Assembly (NCBI GenBank): GCA_029247405.1
Contig: JAQWLH010000012.1
Span: forward strand, 1-32,449
Length of the DNA: 32,449 bases
From: Mariniblastus sp.
GTDB lineage: Bacteria; Planctomycetota; Planctomycetia; Pirellulales; Pirellulaceae
Direction of reading: 5' to 3'
Shown here: piece by piece, positions 25,613 to 32,449 of the stretch
Numbering within the stretch: the first letter of the stretch is position 1
Layout of the letters: every line of letters begins with the position of its first letter
The notes under the pieces: model-generated
Seen by the model: the letters and a program-made list of their open reading frames with translations, nothing else
What the model was told of the DNA's origin: nothing
Database searches by the model: none
Position numbers and translations under genes: made by a program

Positions 25613-26716
25613 TTAAAGACCTTGATTTCTTGCGGCTTGCGAAAATGTCGCCCTGAAGTCTCGTTTTTCAAACCGAATTGACTGAGGTAAATTAAGAATC
25701 TGGGCCTTTTCAGAAACGATTGCCCCACCAATGGTTTGCCACCAGGAACTAGTCATTGCTTGAAGTGGCCAATCGTGCTGGGACCATTTTCGGCAAAGCC
25801 AGTTTTGGAGGATGAGCGGATTGAGGCTTGCAGCAACTCGGCAATCAACGGTGAAACCAGTGGCTGATTCATCCAAGATTGAATCTTCAAGTGGCTGGGA
25901 TTGCTCAACCAAAAGTTGGTTTAAAGCTTCCGCATGGCCCCCTAGGCGAACGATAGATTGCGGAAAGGAATCGCCAAAGCGATCTTTAATTAAGGGAATC
26001 AATTCGTTTCTCAAAAAATTTCGAGTATATTTTGACGACGAATTGGAAGCGTCGACACGGTAAGTTTGTCCAATGGCTTGAAGGTACATTTCGATCTCAT
26101 GACGCGTCGTCGAGAGCAAAGGCCGCACAATGGTTACCGAATCGTTGCCCAAACGAATCGGCGGAATTCCCGCCAATCCCCCAATTCCAGTACCGCGAAA
26201 AATGCGAAATAGAATCGTCTCGATCTGGTCATCCTGATTGTGCCCGGTAACGAGGTATCTCGCTCCAATTTCGCTGGCTAATGCCAGCAAATTTTCATAA
26301 CGGAAGTTCCGCAGGTGCTCCTCCGATGTGTCAGATTTCACAGGGTTTTCCCTGGTTTTAACGCCTGTCGATTGAAGGGAGGCAGTCTTGATTGGGTTTG
26401 CCAAATGAAATTCCAATCCGAGTTCATGGGCGATATTTTTGACAAACTCTGCGTCGTCGTCTGAATCAGATCCACGTAACTGATGATTGACATGCGCGAC
26501 CACCAAGTTTTTTAGATTTGCCTTCTGATGAGACGAGGCCAGAGTCACGAGTCCCCGCAAAAGGGCGACACTGTCCGGCCCGCCTGAAACCGCCACAATG
26601 GTTTTGACATCGCACCAATTTGGAAAGCCAAACAGCCGCTCGAGATTGGCTGGGACTTTGGATGCGTTTGCCGCATTGACGATCAGATTCTGGTCCAATG
26701 GTTCGGGAATGCTCAA
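25613..26716 (-). CDS. tilS: tRNA(Ile)-lysidine synthetase
   Basis: TilS attaches lysine to C34 of the tRNA-Ile with a CAU anticodon, using ATP, so that it reads AUA. The 367-residue protein has the PP-loop SGGPDS at residues 44-49. VVAHVNHQLRGSDSDDDAEF, LVTGHNQDDQIETILFRIFR and GLAGIPPIR are further TilS signatures, and NSSSKYTRNFLRNELIPLI is the tRNA-contacting segment. The C-terminal part is shorter than in E. coli TilS, as in many bacteria. The start is a TTG at 26716 directly behind an in-frame TAA; no ATG is available in the first 40 codons and no Shine-Dalgarno is clear. About 50 nt upstream (26767-26790) is a perfect hairpin. Confidence 0.93.
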   Translation of the reverse strand: MSIPEPLDQNLIVNAANASKVPANLERLFGFPNWCDVKTIVAVSGGPDSVALLRGLVTLASSHQKANLKNLVVAHVNHQLRGSDSDDDAEFVKNIAHELGLEFHLANPIKTASLQSTGVKTRENPVKSDTSEEHLRNFRYENLLALASEIGARYLVTGHNQDDQIETILFRIFRGTGIGGLAGIPPIRLGNDSVTIVRPLLSTTRHEIEMYLQAIGQTYRVDASNSSSKYTRNFLRNELIPLIKDRFGDSFPQSIVRLGGHAEALNQLLVEQSQPLEDSILDESATGFTVDCRVAASLNPLILQNWLCRKWSQHDWPLQAMTSSWWQTIGGAIVSEKAQILNLPQSIRFEKRDFRATFSQAARNQGL

Positions 26717-26766
26717 TTAACTGCCGCAAGATTGTGTTATCGGAAGGTTATGTTAGGATGGGGTTT

Positions 26767-26790
26767 GTCGGTCGATCCTCGTTGACCGAC
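26767..26790. repeat. Perfect 7-bp hairpin in the tilS leader
   Basis: GTCGGTC (26767-26773) and GACCGAC (26784-26790) pair around a 10-nt loop. Neither strand has a T-run after it, so it is not a terminator. It lies 51 nt upstream of the tilS start and could act in the tilS 5' leader. Confidence 0.5.
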
Positions 26791-26959
26791 GCGAGTGTAA
26801 TTTTAACAGCAGACTTTGTGACGCAAACCTTAACAGTGTCGCTAGTCGGTTTGAGCTAAGAAAATTGAAATTGGTTGGTTACTTTTTAATTGTTCCTGAC
26901 GAATTCAACCTAGGTGAGCCATGGATTTGATTTATTTCATCCTGAGCGTCTTATTACGG

Positions 26960-27240
26960 CTTTCACCTGCCGTGCGCAAGGTCTCCCGAGTCACGGAGAC
27001 GCGAACCAAGTTTCGCGAATCTGACCTTGTCGATCTCGCTTTTTGGCTGCCCTTGGTTGGATGGATTTCTGTTTCGGTTCAACATGTGTCAGGTGCCCGC
27101 TGGATGGAGTGGCGGGTGCGGAATGTAAGAGCATTCTATGACACATCGAATTCGAACAGTTGTCACCCGTGGAATATTGACATTTTGAACCGAGGTGGGA
27201 ATTCACCACCACGGGGACCGTCGCCTGATTAACCACCTGG
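26960..27240 (+). ncRNA. Candidate structured RNA upstream of rny (alternatively a 103-codon ORF)
   Basis: The segment is dense in complementary helices. CACCTG (26964-26969) pairs with CAGGTG (27090-27095). CAAGGTC (26977-26983) pairs with GACCTTG (27023-27029). Hairpins are GTCTCC/GGAGAC (26981-27000), GCGAA/TTCGC (27001-27016), CCCGC/GCGGG (27096-27116) and GAATGT/GCATTC (27121-27136). A 10-bp helix with one bulged A joins 27162-27172 to 27209-27218. The loop CCAAG (27006-27010) can pair with CTTGG (27052-27056) as a pseudoknot. Some helices exclude one another, so the fold is not settled. A terminator follows at 27241. I do not see the signatures of RNase P, tmRNA, SRP or 6S RNA. The same DNA carries a 103-codon frame (26921-27232) with AGGTGA before its ATG, so a small protein remains possible. 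Confidence 0.45.
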
Positions 27241-27265
27241 CAGGACTGTGAGAGGTCCTGTTTTT
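27241..27265 (+). terminator. Intrinsic terminator or attenuator before rny
   Basis: CAGGACT (27241-27247) pairs with GGTCCTG (27254-27260), one pair being T-G, around the loop GTGAGA. Five T follow (27261-27265). It lies 65 nt upstream of the rny ATG and downstream of the candidate RNA. It could end an independent transcript or control read-through into rny. Confidence 0.8.
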
Positions 27266-27330
27266 GATTCTTGGTTCGCCGATCTGCACCGCTGTTTTGC
27301 CGTCACTTTATATAGAAACGGTGAATCAAA

Positions 27331-28887
27331 ATGATTGGAACAATTGCTCCGGAGATACTTTTCGGAATCGGAGGGGTAGTTCTCGGCGGAGGCGCTCTTC
27401 TGCTTTATTCAGCCTTGATTGGGCGTGGTGCTAAAACCAAAGCTCAGATGATTCTTGATGAGGCCCAGCGGAATGCTGATGCCAAGGTCAAAGACGCGGA
27501 AGTTTCCTTGAAGGAAGCGGAGCTCAAACGGGAGGCCGAAGCGGAGAGAAAACTAAGCAAGTCTCGTGAGAAAATTCATCAGCGCGAGCGAACTTTGGAC
27601 AAACGTGAGACGAGTTTACAGCAGCAGGGTGAGGACCTGAAAAAGCAGGAGCAATTCATCGAGTCCTCGCAGAACCGCCTCAAGGTCAAGTTGGAGCAGA
27701 TTGCTCAAACCGATAAAGATCTCAGTGAAATCCTGGAAAAGCAGCGCAAAGAACTGCATCAAATGACTGGGCTGAGTAAAGAGCAAGCAGAGAAACGCCT
27801 CTTTAAGTTGCTCGAAGATGAGCTCGATGACGAAGTTGGCGGCCGAATCTTAAATCACGAGAAAAAGGTTCTGGAGATTTGCGAGCAAAAATCTCGAGAG
27901 ATTTTGTTGATGACGACACAGCGGTTTGCTGCCAGCCACACTTCTGAATCGACCACCAGTACGATCGATATTCCGAATGACGATATGAAGGGCAGAATTA
28001 TTGGTCGTGAGGGACGCAACATCCGCGCGTTTGAAAAAGAAACTGGTGTTGATGTCATCATTGATGATACACCGGGTGTTGTCATCGTGAGTGGTTTCGA
28101 TCCGGTCCGTCGCGAGGTTGCCCGCCTATCCCTCGAAAAACTAATCGCTGATGGGCGAATTCATCCCTCGCGAATCGAGGAACTCGTCAAAGAGACGCAA
28201 TCAGAGATGGACGCATTGATTCGAAGAAAAGGCACCGAGGCAGCCCAGGAGGTTGACGTCCTTGGGCTCAAGACGCCAATTATTGATTTGTTAGGGCGAC
28301 TCCAGTTTCGAACCAGCTATAGTCAAAACGTGCTGCGGCATAGCGTTGAGGTTGCCTTCATCGCGGGTATGTTGGCAGAAATGATGGGACTTGATGGACG
28401 GCTGGCCAAACGGTGCGGTCTTTTGCATGATATTGGCAAAGCTGCGGACCATGATATGGAAGGTGGGCATCCTAAGATTGGAGCGGACCTGCTCAAACGA
28501 CATGGTGAATGCGAAGAAGTCGTTCATGCGGCGTTGGGGCACCACGATGAGATTCTCGTCGAGTATCCCTACACAGTGGTCGTCGCAACTGCCGACGCCT
28601 GTAGCGCGTCACGCCCCGGAGCCCGGCGCGAGTCACTCGATCGCTATATCAAGCGAATGGAAGAACTGGAAACCATCGCCAAGGAATTCAAAGGGGTTCG
28701 GCAGGCGTATGCAGTTCAAGCGGGTCGTGAAGTTCGAGTTATCGCTAGTGCCAAAGACGCAGACGATGCACGAGCTGCCAAGATTTGTCGGGAAATTGCC
28801 AGTGCTTTTGAAGAACGGCTTTCTTATCCAGGTGAGGTGAAAGTCGTCGTAATTCGAGAGTCAAGATTTATTGAATTGGCGCGGTAA
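27331..28887 (+). CDS. rny: Ribonuclease Y
   Basis: RNase Y is a membrane-anchored endoribonuclease that begins mRNA decay in many bacteria. The 518-residue protein has every expected part in order. A hydrophobic N-terminal anchor ([20 protein letters not shown]) comes first, then a coiled coil at about residues 35-150 rich in Glu, Lys, Gln and Arg. A KH domain follows with the [15 protein letters not shown] loop at residue 221, and then an HD domain with [12 protein letters not shown] (His366, Asp367) and LGHHDEI. The length is normal for the family. ATG at 27331 has GGTGA 6 nt upstream. A YmdB-type gene follows at 29117, an arrangement also known in Firmicutes. Confidence 0.97.
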   Translation: MIGTIAPEILFGIGGVVLGGGALLLYSALIGRGAKTKAQMILDEAQRNADAKVKDAEVSLKEAELKREAEAERKLSKSREKIHQRERTLDKRETSLQQQGEDLKKQEQFIESSQNRLKVKLEQIAQTDKDLSEILEKQRKELHQMTGLSKEQAEKRLFKLLEDELDDEVGGRILNHEKKVLEICEQKSREILLMTTQRFAASHTSESTTSTIDIPNDDMKGRIIGREGRNIRAFEKETGVDVIIDDTPGVVIVSGFDPVRREVARLSLEKLIADGRIHPSRIEELVKETQSEMDALIRRKGTEAAQEVDVLGLKTPIIDLLGRLQFRTSYSQNVLRHSVEVAFIAGMLAEMMGLDGRLAKRCGLLHDIGKAADHDMEGGHPKIGADLLKRHGECEEVVHAALGHHDEILVEYPYTVVVATADACSASRPGARRESLDRYIKRMEELETIAKEFKGVRQAYAVQAGREVRVIASAKDADDARAAKICREIASAFEERLSYPGEVKVVVIRESRFIELAR

Positions 28888-29116
28888 ATTAGACCGGAGG
28901 CCAGAGGCAGATTTCGGGCGTAAGCGACAGCGAACGTTTGTTTTTACACCGATTGACGGTGCTCGGTGAGCTGCCGCCGAGATGCAACTTGTGATTTTTC
29001 ATTCGAACCCAACAGGCGTCTCGCAATGGTGAACCACTTGCTCTACGCTACCTTAAGTCAACAGATTTTTATTTAAACAGCTTAATTCCTTACTTCGATT
29101 CTCCGAAAGATAACAC
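28888..29116. other. rny to YmdB-type gene spacer with hairpins
   Basis: These 229 nt hold no gene. CACCG/CGGTG (loop ATTGA) and then CTCGG/CCGAG form two adjacent perfect hairpins around 28950-28981, without a T-run. They could shape the 3' end of the rny message or processing between the two genes. Confidence 0.35.
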
Positions 29117-29932
29117 GTGCGAATTTTGTTCATTGGAGACATCGTTGGCAAACCGGGTGTCGCAATCGTTCTTCAAGCTTTGCCGGGACTGCGTCGTCGC
29201 GAGTCGATTGACCTTGTGATCGCTAACGGCGAGAATTCGGAAAATGGATCCGGGATTACACCCTCCATTTACCGCAAGCTGATTGCCGCTGGAGTCGATT
29301 GTGTGACTCTTGGGGATCATATCTATCGAAAGAAAGACATCATTTCGATTCTTGACGGGCAAGATAATATCGTCAAACCAGCGAATTATCCTGCCGATGC
29401 CCCGGGGAAAAACTGGGTTGTCGTAAAGTCAGAAACGGGCCGTAAAGTCATCGTGTTCAGTTTGATGGGCCGAGTTTTTATGAAGCCTGTTGATTGCCCG
29501 TACACCAAGGCTAATCAAATTTTGGCAGAGATGCCCGCTGATATTCCAATTAGATTTTGTGATTTTCATGCCGAGGCAACCAGCGATAAACAATTGATGG
29601 GACGTCACTTGGATGGAAGAGTGACCGCTGTTTGTGGCACCCACACGCATGTTCCGACTGCGGATGAACAGGTCCTTCCCGGCGGGACAGCTTTTATTTC
29701 CGACGTCGGAATGACGGGACCGCATGAAAGCATTCTGGGCCGGAAAATTGAGAAGGTTTTGCAAGCGACCCTGACTTTTCGCCCGATCCCCTTTGATGTC
29801 GCCACGGGGGACGTTCAGATCTCGGGGGTCGTCATTGATGTTGATCCAAAGTCCGGAAAAGGCCAAGGAATTCGCCGTATCAAGATCAATGAAAAGCAAG
29901 CTGAAGAGCTGGAAGACGAATTTGATGATTGA
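29117..29932 (+). CDS. YmdB-family metallophosphoesterase
   Basis: This 271-residue member of the YmdB/TIGR00282 family is related to a B. subtilis phosphodiesterase active on 2',3'-cyclic nucleotides. MRILFIGDIVGKPG has Asp8, ANGENSENGSG has Glu39 and Asn40, FCDFHAEATSDKQ and GTHTHVPTADEQ supply metal-binding histidines, and ISDVGMTGPHESILG is a family signature. One difference stands out: the GNH loop of the B. subtilis protein reads GDH here, so Asn67 is Asp. The start is GTG at 29117 with GAAAGA upstream. The C-terminus ends in an acidic tail. It follows rny, as in Firmicutes, which fits a role in RNA turnover or signalling. Confidence 0.92.
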   Translation: MRILFIGDIVGKPGVAIVLQALPGLRRRESIDLVIANGENSENGSGITPSIYRKLIAAGVDCVTLGDHIYRKKDIISILDGQDNIVKPANYPADAPGKNWVVVKSETGRKVIVFSLMGRVFMKPVDCPYTKANQILAEMPADIPIRFCDFHAEATSDKQLMGRHLDGRVTAVCGTHTHVPTADEQVLPGGTAFISDVGMTGPHESILGRKIEKVLQATLTFRPIPFDVATGDVQISGVVIDVDPKSGKGQGIRRIKINEKQAEELEDEFDD

Positions 29933-30247
29933 TTAGACAGCGATGTCAAAAAGTGTGTGCCATGTTTCAATTGAGCGAGATCAAGCTTAATCACGCATCA
30001 CTCGCGATTACTGTCCTCTAGTCTCGATTTTTTGGGGGAGCGAGGACGGACGCATCGTATCGGTTGGCAATTGAATGTCGGTTCAAAGTATTTGCCTGAG
30101 TGCTATCAAGCTGGGCCTTGATTCTCTGCCCCAATGGCCTTGCCCGATTTTGTCGTGCTCGCTACCGTACGCGACCCAAACTTTTTGGCCACGCCAAATG
30201 GCACCTCCATATTGCGCATGATGCGCCATACCAAATTGGAACCAGCG
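29933..30247. other. Leader before the lipoprotein gene, several hairpins
   Basis: This 315-nt region shows three perfect inverted repeats: GTCCTC (30013-30018) with GAGGAC (30042-30047), TTTGGC/GCCAAA with a 3-nt loop (30184-30198), and GCGCA/TGCGC with a 3-nt loop (30214-30226). The downstream frame is open to an ATG at 30134, but these hairpins fall inside that extension, and a mid-protein signal peptide would result. I therefore treat it as untranslated leader. Confidence 0.4.
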
Positions 30248-30907
30248 ATGTTCGATTTAAAAAACGGAATGACTCGTCGTATTTTGCTTTTGGCTGTCTC
30301 GTTAATGTTCCTGTCAACTTCGACCGGTTGTATCCGGCAAATGGCTCAACTGCTCTACGTTATCAAAGGCCACGAGGTTCCCGCCAAATACGACGGTTTG
30401 GGGAAAAGTAAAATTGCGGTTGTTTGTGTTTCAGACGCTTCGGCTTACGGACCCGATACTTTAACTTACACCGTTTCAAAATACGTTAGCGTGAAATTGG
30501 CCGAGGGGCTCAAGGATACGGAAATCGTCTCTCCTGCAAAGGTAGAGAACTGGATTGACGAAAATGGCTGGGATTCGAGCGATGCTGACATCCTTGGAGC
30601 TGACTTGGAAGCTGACAAGGTCTTGGTTATTGAAGTTGGCTCGTACTCAATTCACGATGGTGTGACGCTATATAAAGGCCGCACTGATTTAACTTGTACC
30701 GTTTACGACATTACAAAGAACGGGCAAATTTCTTTTGTCCATGGGCCCGAAGAATTTACGTTTCCTAAAAACGGACGCCCAACGATTCAGTCGAGTGATC
30801 GTCAATTTGAAGCCTTCTTTTTGGCTCGCCTCACAGATCATATCTCGAGGCTATTCGTCAAGAGCGACAAGATGGATACGTTCGCTGATGACGCAATAAT
30901 GAACTAG
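30248..30907 (+). CDS. Lipoprotein of unknown function
   Basis: This protein is 219 aa from the ATG at 30248. The N-terminus NGMTRRILLLAVSLMFLSTS, followed by TGC, is a lipoprotein signal whose Cys would be acylated; the -3 position is less typical than Leu. An internal ATG at 30269 (MTRRILLL) is an equally plausible start, while the longer frame from 30134 would bury the signal. The mature part has a Rossmann-like or alpha/beta pattern (KIAVVCVSDASAYGPDTLTY, then LEADKVLVIEVGSYS). It ends in an Asp-rich tail. I do not recognise the family; it could be an envelope assembly or transport accessory lipoprotein. It ends at a strong terminator and converges on the vWA gene. Confidence 0.75.
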   Translation: MFDLKNGMTRRILLLAVSLMFLSTSTGCIRQMAQLLYVIKGHEVPAKYDGLGKSKIAVVCVSDASAYGPDTLTYTVSKYVSVKLAEGLKDTEIVSPAKVENWIDENGWDSSDADILGADLEADKVLVIEVGSYSIHDGVTLYKGRTDLTCTVYDITKNGQISFVHGPEEFTFPKNGRPTIQSSDRQFEAFFLARLTDHISRLFVKSDKMDTFADDAIMN

Positions 30908-30986
30908 ACAGGTAAATGCCAGGGCATTCAGGTGATGCCGGTAGAGCCTGGTAATGTCGAAGAGCAAAATGGAGAATAAGCCAAAC

Positions 30987-31015
30987 AGCCGACCATGATG
31001 GTCGGCTATTTTTTT
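30987..31015 (+). terminator. Intrinsic terminator of the lipoprotein gene
   Basis: AGCCGACC (30987-30994) pairs perfectly with GGTCGGCT (31000-31007) around ATGAT. After one A, seven T follow (31009-31015). It lies about 80 nt after the lipoprotein stop codon on the plus strand. Confidence 0.93.
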
Positions 31016-31064
31016 GCGTTAGAGATCATGTGACGGGGAACGCAAAGGATTGATTTCTTCGACT

Positions 31065-32449
31065 TTAAAGTCTTGGAGGCGGTCGAAGCGTTTTTGGCAT
31101 CGCATTTTCACGCGGCTTCGGAACCTGAGGTTGGTTGTTGTTATTGTTGTTGTTTGGGGTTCGCTCTCGCGGCGCGGGTGGTTCGGTATAGTCTTGCGTC
31201 CATTTCCAACCCATCGGGGTTTGAAGTTCTCGCTGAGCGAGCATTGCCCAAGGAGTATCAGGATGATCTTCAACCACGCGGTTGAGATACATTTGTGCTT
31301 TAGCCAGAAGTTTAGCGTCCTGGCTGCCCGTTTGAATTGTATCTGCTGGTTCAAGCACCCACGTGTTGTTCTGAGGTGTGGCTTTATCTTTGGGGCGATC
31401 AAATTTGAGTTTAGTTTTGATCAAGGCCAGCATCGAGTTGTAAGTTTCGGAGCGAACTTTTGCGGCGATGGTTCGGCCAATGGCCAAATCGAAACCGGCT
31501 TGCCAGCGGGGTGAAATTTCATTGGGTCGTTCCTCTTCACCTTCTCGGAGCAAGTCGTAGAGTCGGTTAATTGCTGGAGAGAGGATGGCCGCCGCTTGCT
31601 GGGCGCTGTTAACACTTTGGACGAACTGACCTTCGTTAAGTCGGGTAAAGCGAAGTTCAGGGGCATTGAGTTGGTCAGCCATTGAAAAGGTTGCGGCTCT
31701 GACGAGAGCGGCGCGTGACGGGTTTTCCATCAATCTTTTCTTGTAGGTGTTTAAAGTTACATAATCCGGGCGATAACGCCGCATCGCCTTGGGATCATAA
31801 AAGTGTTGCAAATGAGCTGAGTAGGTACTTGTTTGTCCTCTGTTGACAACTTTTCGGGTCGTCCGGTTGGGGTGAACCGCAAAATAAATTCCTCCCGTTT
31901 CATAGGAGAGGCGGGTCAAATGAAATGGGCCAAACCCTGAGTCGATCATGTCAAGATCTTCGTCAAAGTTGCCAATGAAATCGAGCTGTAATCGCTCCGG
32001 GTAAATTGATTCCGGGCCCTGTGAAACGATTGCCCATTGAGGTTTTTGGTCAAATTTTGGATCCGGGTCAACCCATTTGACTTTTGTTTCCAACCTCCCA
32101 AATGGCGCCGGGACGCCAACGAGATAAACCGGCATTTGGAACTTGTTGCAGGTTTGGATGGTTTGGTCCAATTTATCAACATCATCCCCCGCTTCATCGG
32201 AGACAACAATGATCATGACGTTCGCTTTGGGCTCTCCGGTGGCCCGATCAATTTTTCGGAGGTCCCGATGTTCTTCAGCTGCAACTGAAACAGCCTGCAT
32301 GACGTTCTCAATCCCCGTGGTGTCTCGCTCGATATTGCCAATTGCATTTTTGATCGTCGCAAGACTGTCGGTAGGGTCGTCAATGAGTTTATTTACTTTG
32401 ACCCCAAACGAGTAAACTTGGGTCAAAATTGACTTGTCCGATTCTTTGT
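31065..32449 (-). CDS. von Willebrand factor A domain protein, N-terminus beyond window
   Basis: The frame is open from the right edge (32449) to a stop at 31065, so the real start lies outside the window and at least 460 residues are present. NVMIIVVSDEAGDDVDKLDQ and then MPVYLVGVPAPFG are the C-terminal strands of a vWA-type domain, while the MIDAS start would lie in or beyond the missing N-terminus. After that come long soluble segments (FHLTRLSYETGGIYFAVHP, then LNEGQFVQSVNSAQQAAAIL). The segment near KLLAKAQMYLNRVVEDHPDT, then PWAMLAQREL, resembles a TPR/tol-pal-like helix pair. A run of seven Asn (about 31140-31160) starts a Pro/Arg-rich tail. vWA proteins bind partner proteins, often outside the cell in planctomycetes. 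A signal peptide cannot be checked here. Confidence 0.82.
   Translation of the reverse strand, partial: KESDKSILTQVYSFGVKVNKLIDDPTDSLATIKNAIGNIERDTTGIENVMQAVSVAAEEHRDLRKIDRATGEPKANVMIIVVSDEAGDDVDKLDQTIQTCNKFQMPVYLVGVPAPFGRLETKVKWVDPDPKFDQKPQWAIVSQGPESIYPERLQLDFIGNFDEDLDMIDSGFGPFHLTRLSYETGGIYFAVHPNRTTRKVVNRGQTSTYSAHLQHFYDPKAMRRYRPDYVTLNTYKKRLMENPSRAALVRAATFSMADQLNAPELRFTRLNEGQFVQSVNSAQQAAAILSPAINRLYDLLREGEEERPNEISPRWQAGFDLAIGRTIAAKVRSETYNSMLALIKTKLKFDRPKDKATPQNNTWVLEPADTIQTGSQDAKLLAKAQMYLNRVVEDHPDTPWAMLAQRELQTPMGWKWTQDYTEPPAPRERTPNNNNNNNQPQVPKPRENAMPKTLRPPPRL

Noticed and set aside
27071-27085. tRNA-like GGTTCAA T-loop
   Set aside because: No flanking 5-bp stem or acceptor stem of tRNA shape could be built around it.
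26921-27232. 103-codon frame with AGGTGA before its ATG
   Set aside because: Not listed as a separate gene because the dense helices and following terminator fit an RNA at least as well and the product has no recognised features; kept as the rival explanation.
27190-27265. Cobalamin-riboswitch-like GGTGGGAATT near the rny leader
   Set aside because: The conserved B12 box and core are absent, so the resemblance is superficial.

Overview
The window looks like a stretch of chromosome from a planctomycete, probably of the Pirellula/Rhodopirellula type. The clues are a fused gamma-alpha KorA with KorB, a secreted PQQ-type beta-propeller, a Tat-exported sugar isomerase-like protein, an AsmA-like giant, futalosine-pathway menaquinone genes, and many long secreted proteins of unknown function in short, loosely spaced operons. 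The assignment is inferred from gene content; no rRNA or marker gene is present. I saw no tRNA, rRNA, insertion sequence, phage gene or CRISPR array.

Layout. Positions 1-3934 (minus strand) hold korA, korB and, 5 nt behind korB, a glycosyltransferase that runs off the left edge. The divergent ndk (4342-4800) has its own terminator. A secreted mono-heme protein (5322-6626), dapF and a DUF374 acyltransferase follow on plus. They converge on a minus-strand pair: a polytopic membrane protein and a Tat-exported TIM-barrel protein (8472-10777). Next on plus come a PQQ-like propeller and a cystathionine gamma-synthase-like enzyme (11300-14322). A secreted Cys-rich protein (minus) and a 494-residue exported protein (plus) are divergent from each other (14569-17112). 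mqnA and mqnC overlap on plus (17846-19802). The minus strand then carries an AsmA-like protein with a small ORF behind it, an MFS transporter and tilS (19928-26716). The right end has a structured leader or small RNA with a terminator, then rny, a YmdB-type phosphodiesterase, a lipoprotein, and on minus a vWA protein cut by the right edge.

How the genes fit together. KorAB joins the TCA cycle to ferredoxin. MqnA and MqnC are two of the futalosine-route enzymes that make menaquinone for respiration. DapF and the cystathionine gamma-synthase-like enzyme serve lysine/peptidoglycan and methionine synthesis. Ndk, TilS, RNase Y and the YmdB-type enzyme handle nucleotides and RNA. The acyltransferase, AsmA-like protein, glycosyltransferase and lipoprotein point to envelope construction.

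The most interesting unexplained signal is the segment at about 26960-27265. It has many complementary helices, a possible pseudoknot and an intrinsic terminator 65 nt upstream of the RNase Y start codon. It may be an independent small RNA or an attenuator for rny, although a 103-codon reading frame with a plausible ribosome binding site covers the same DNA.
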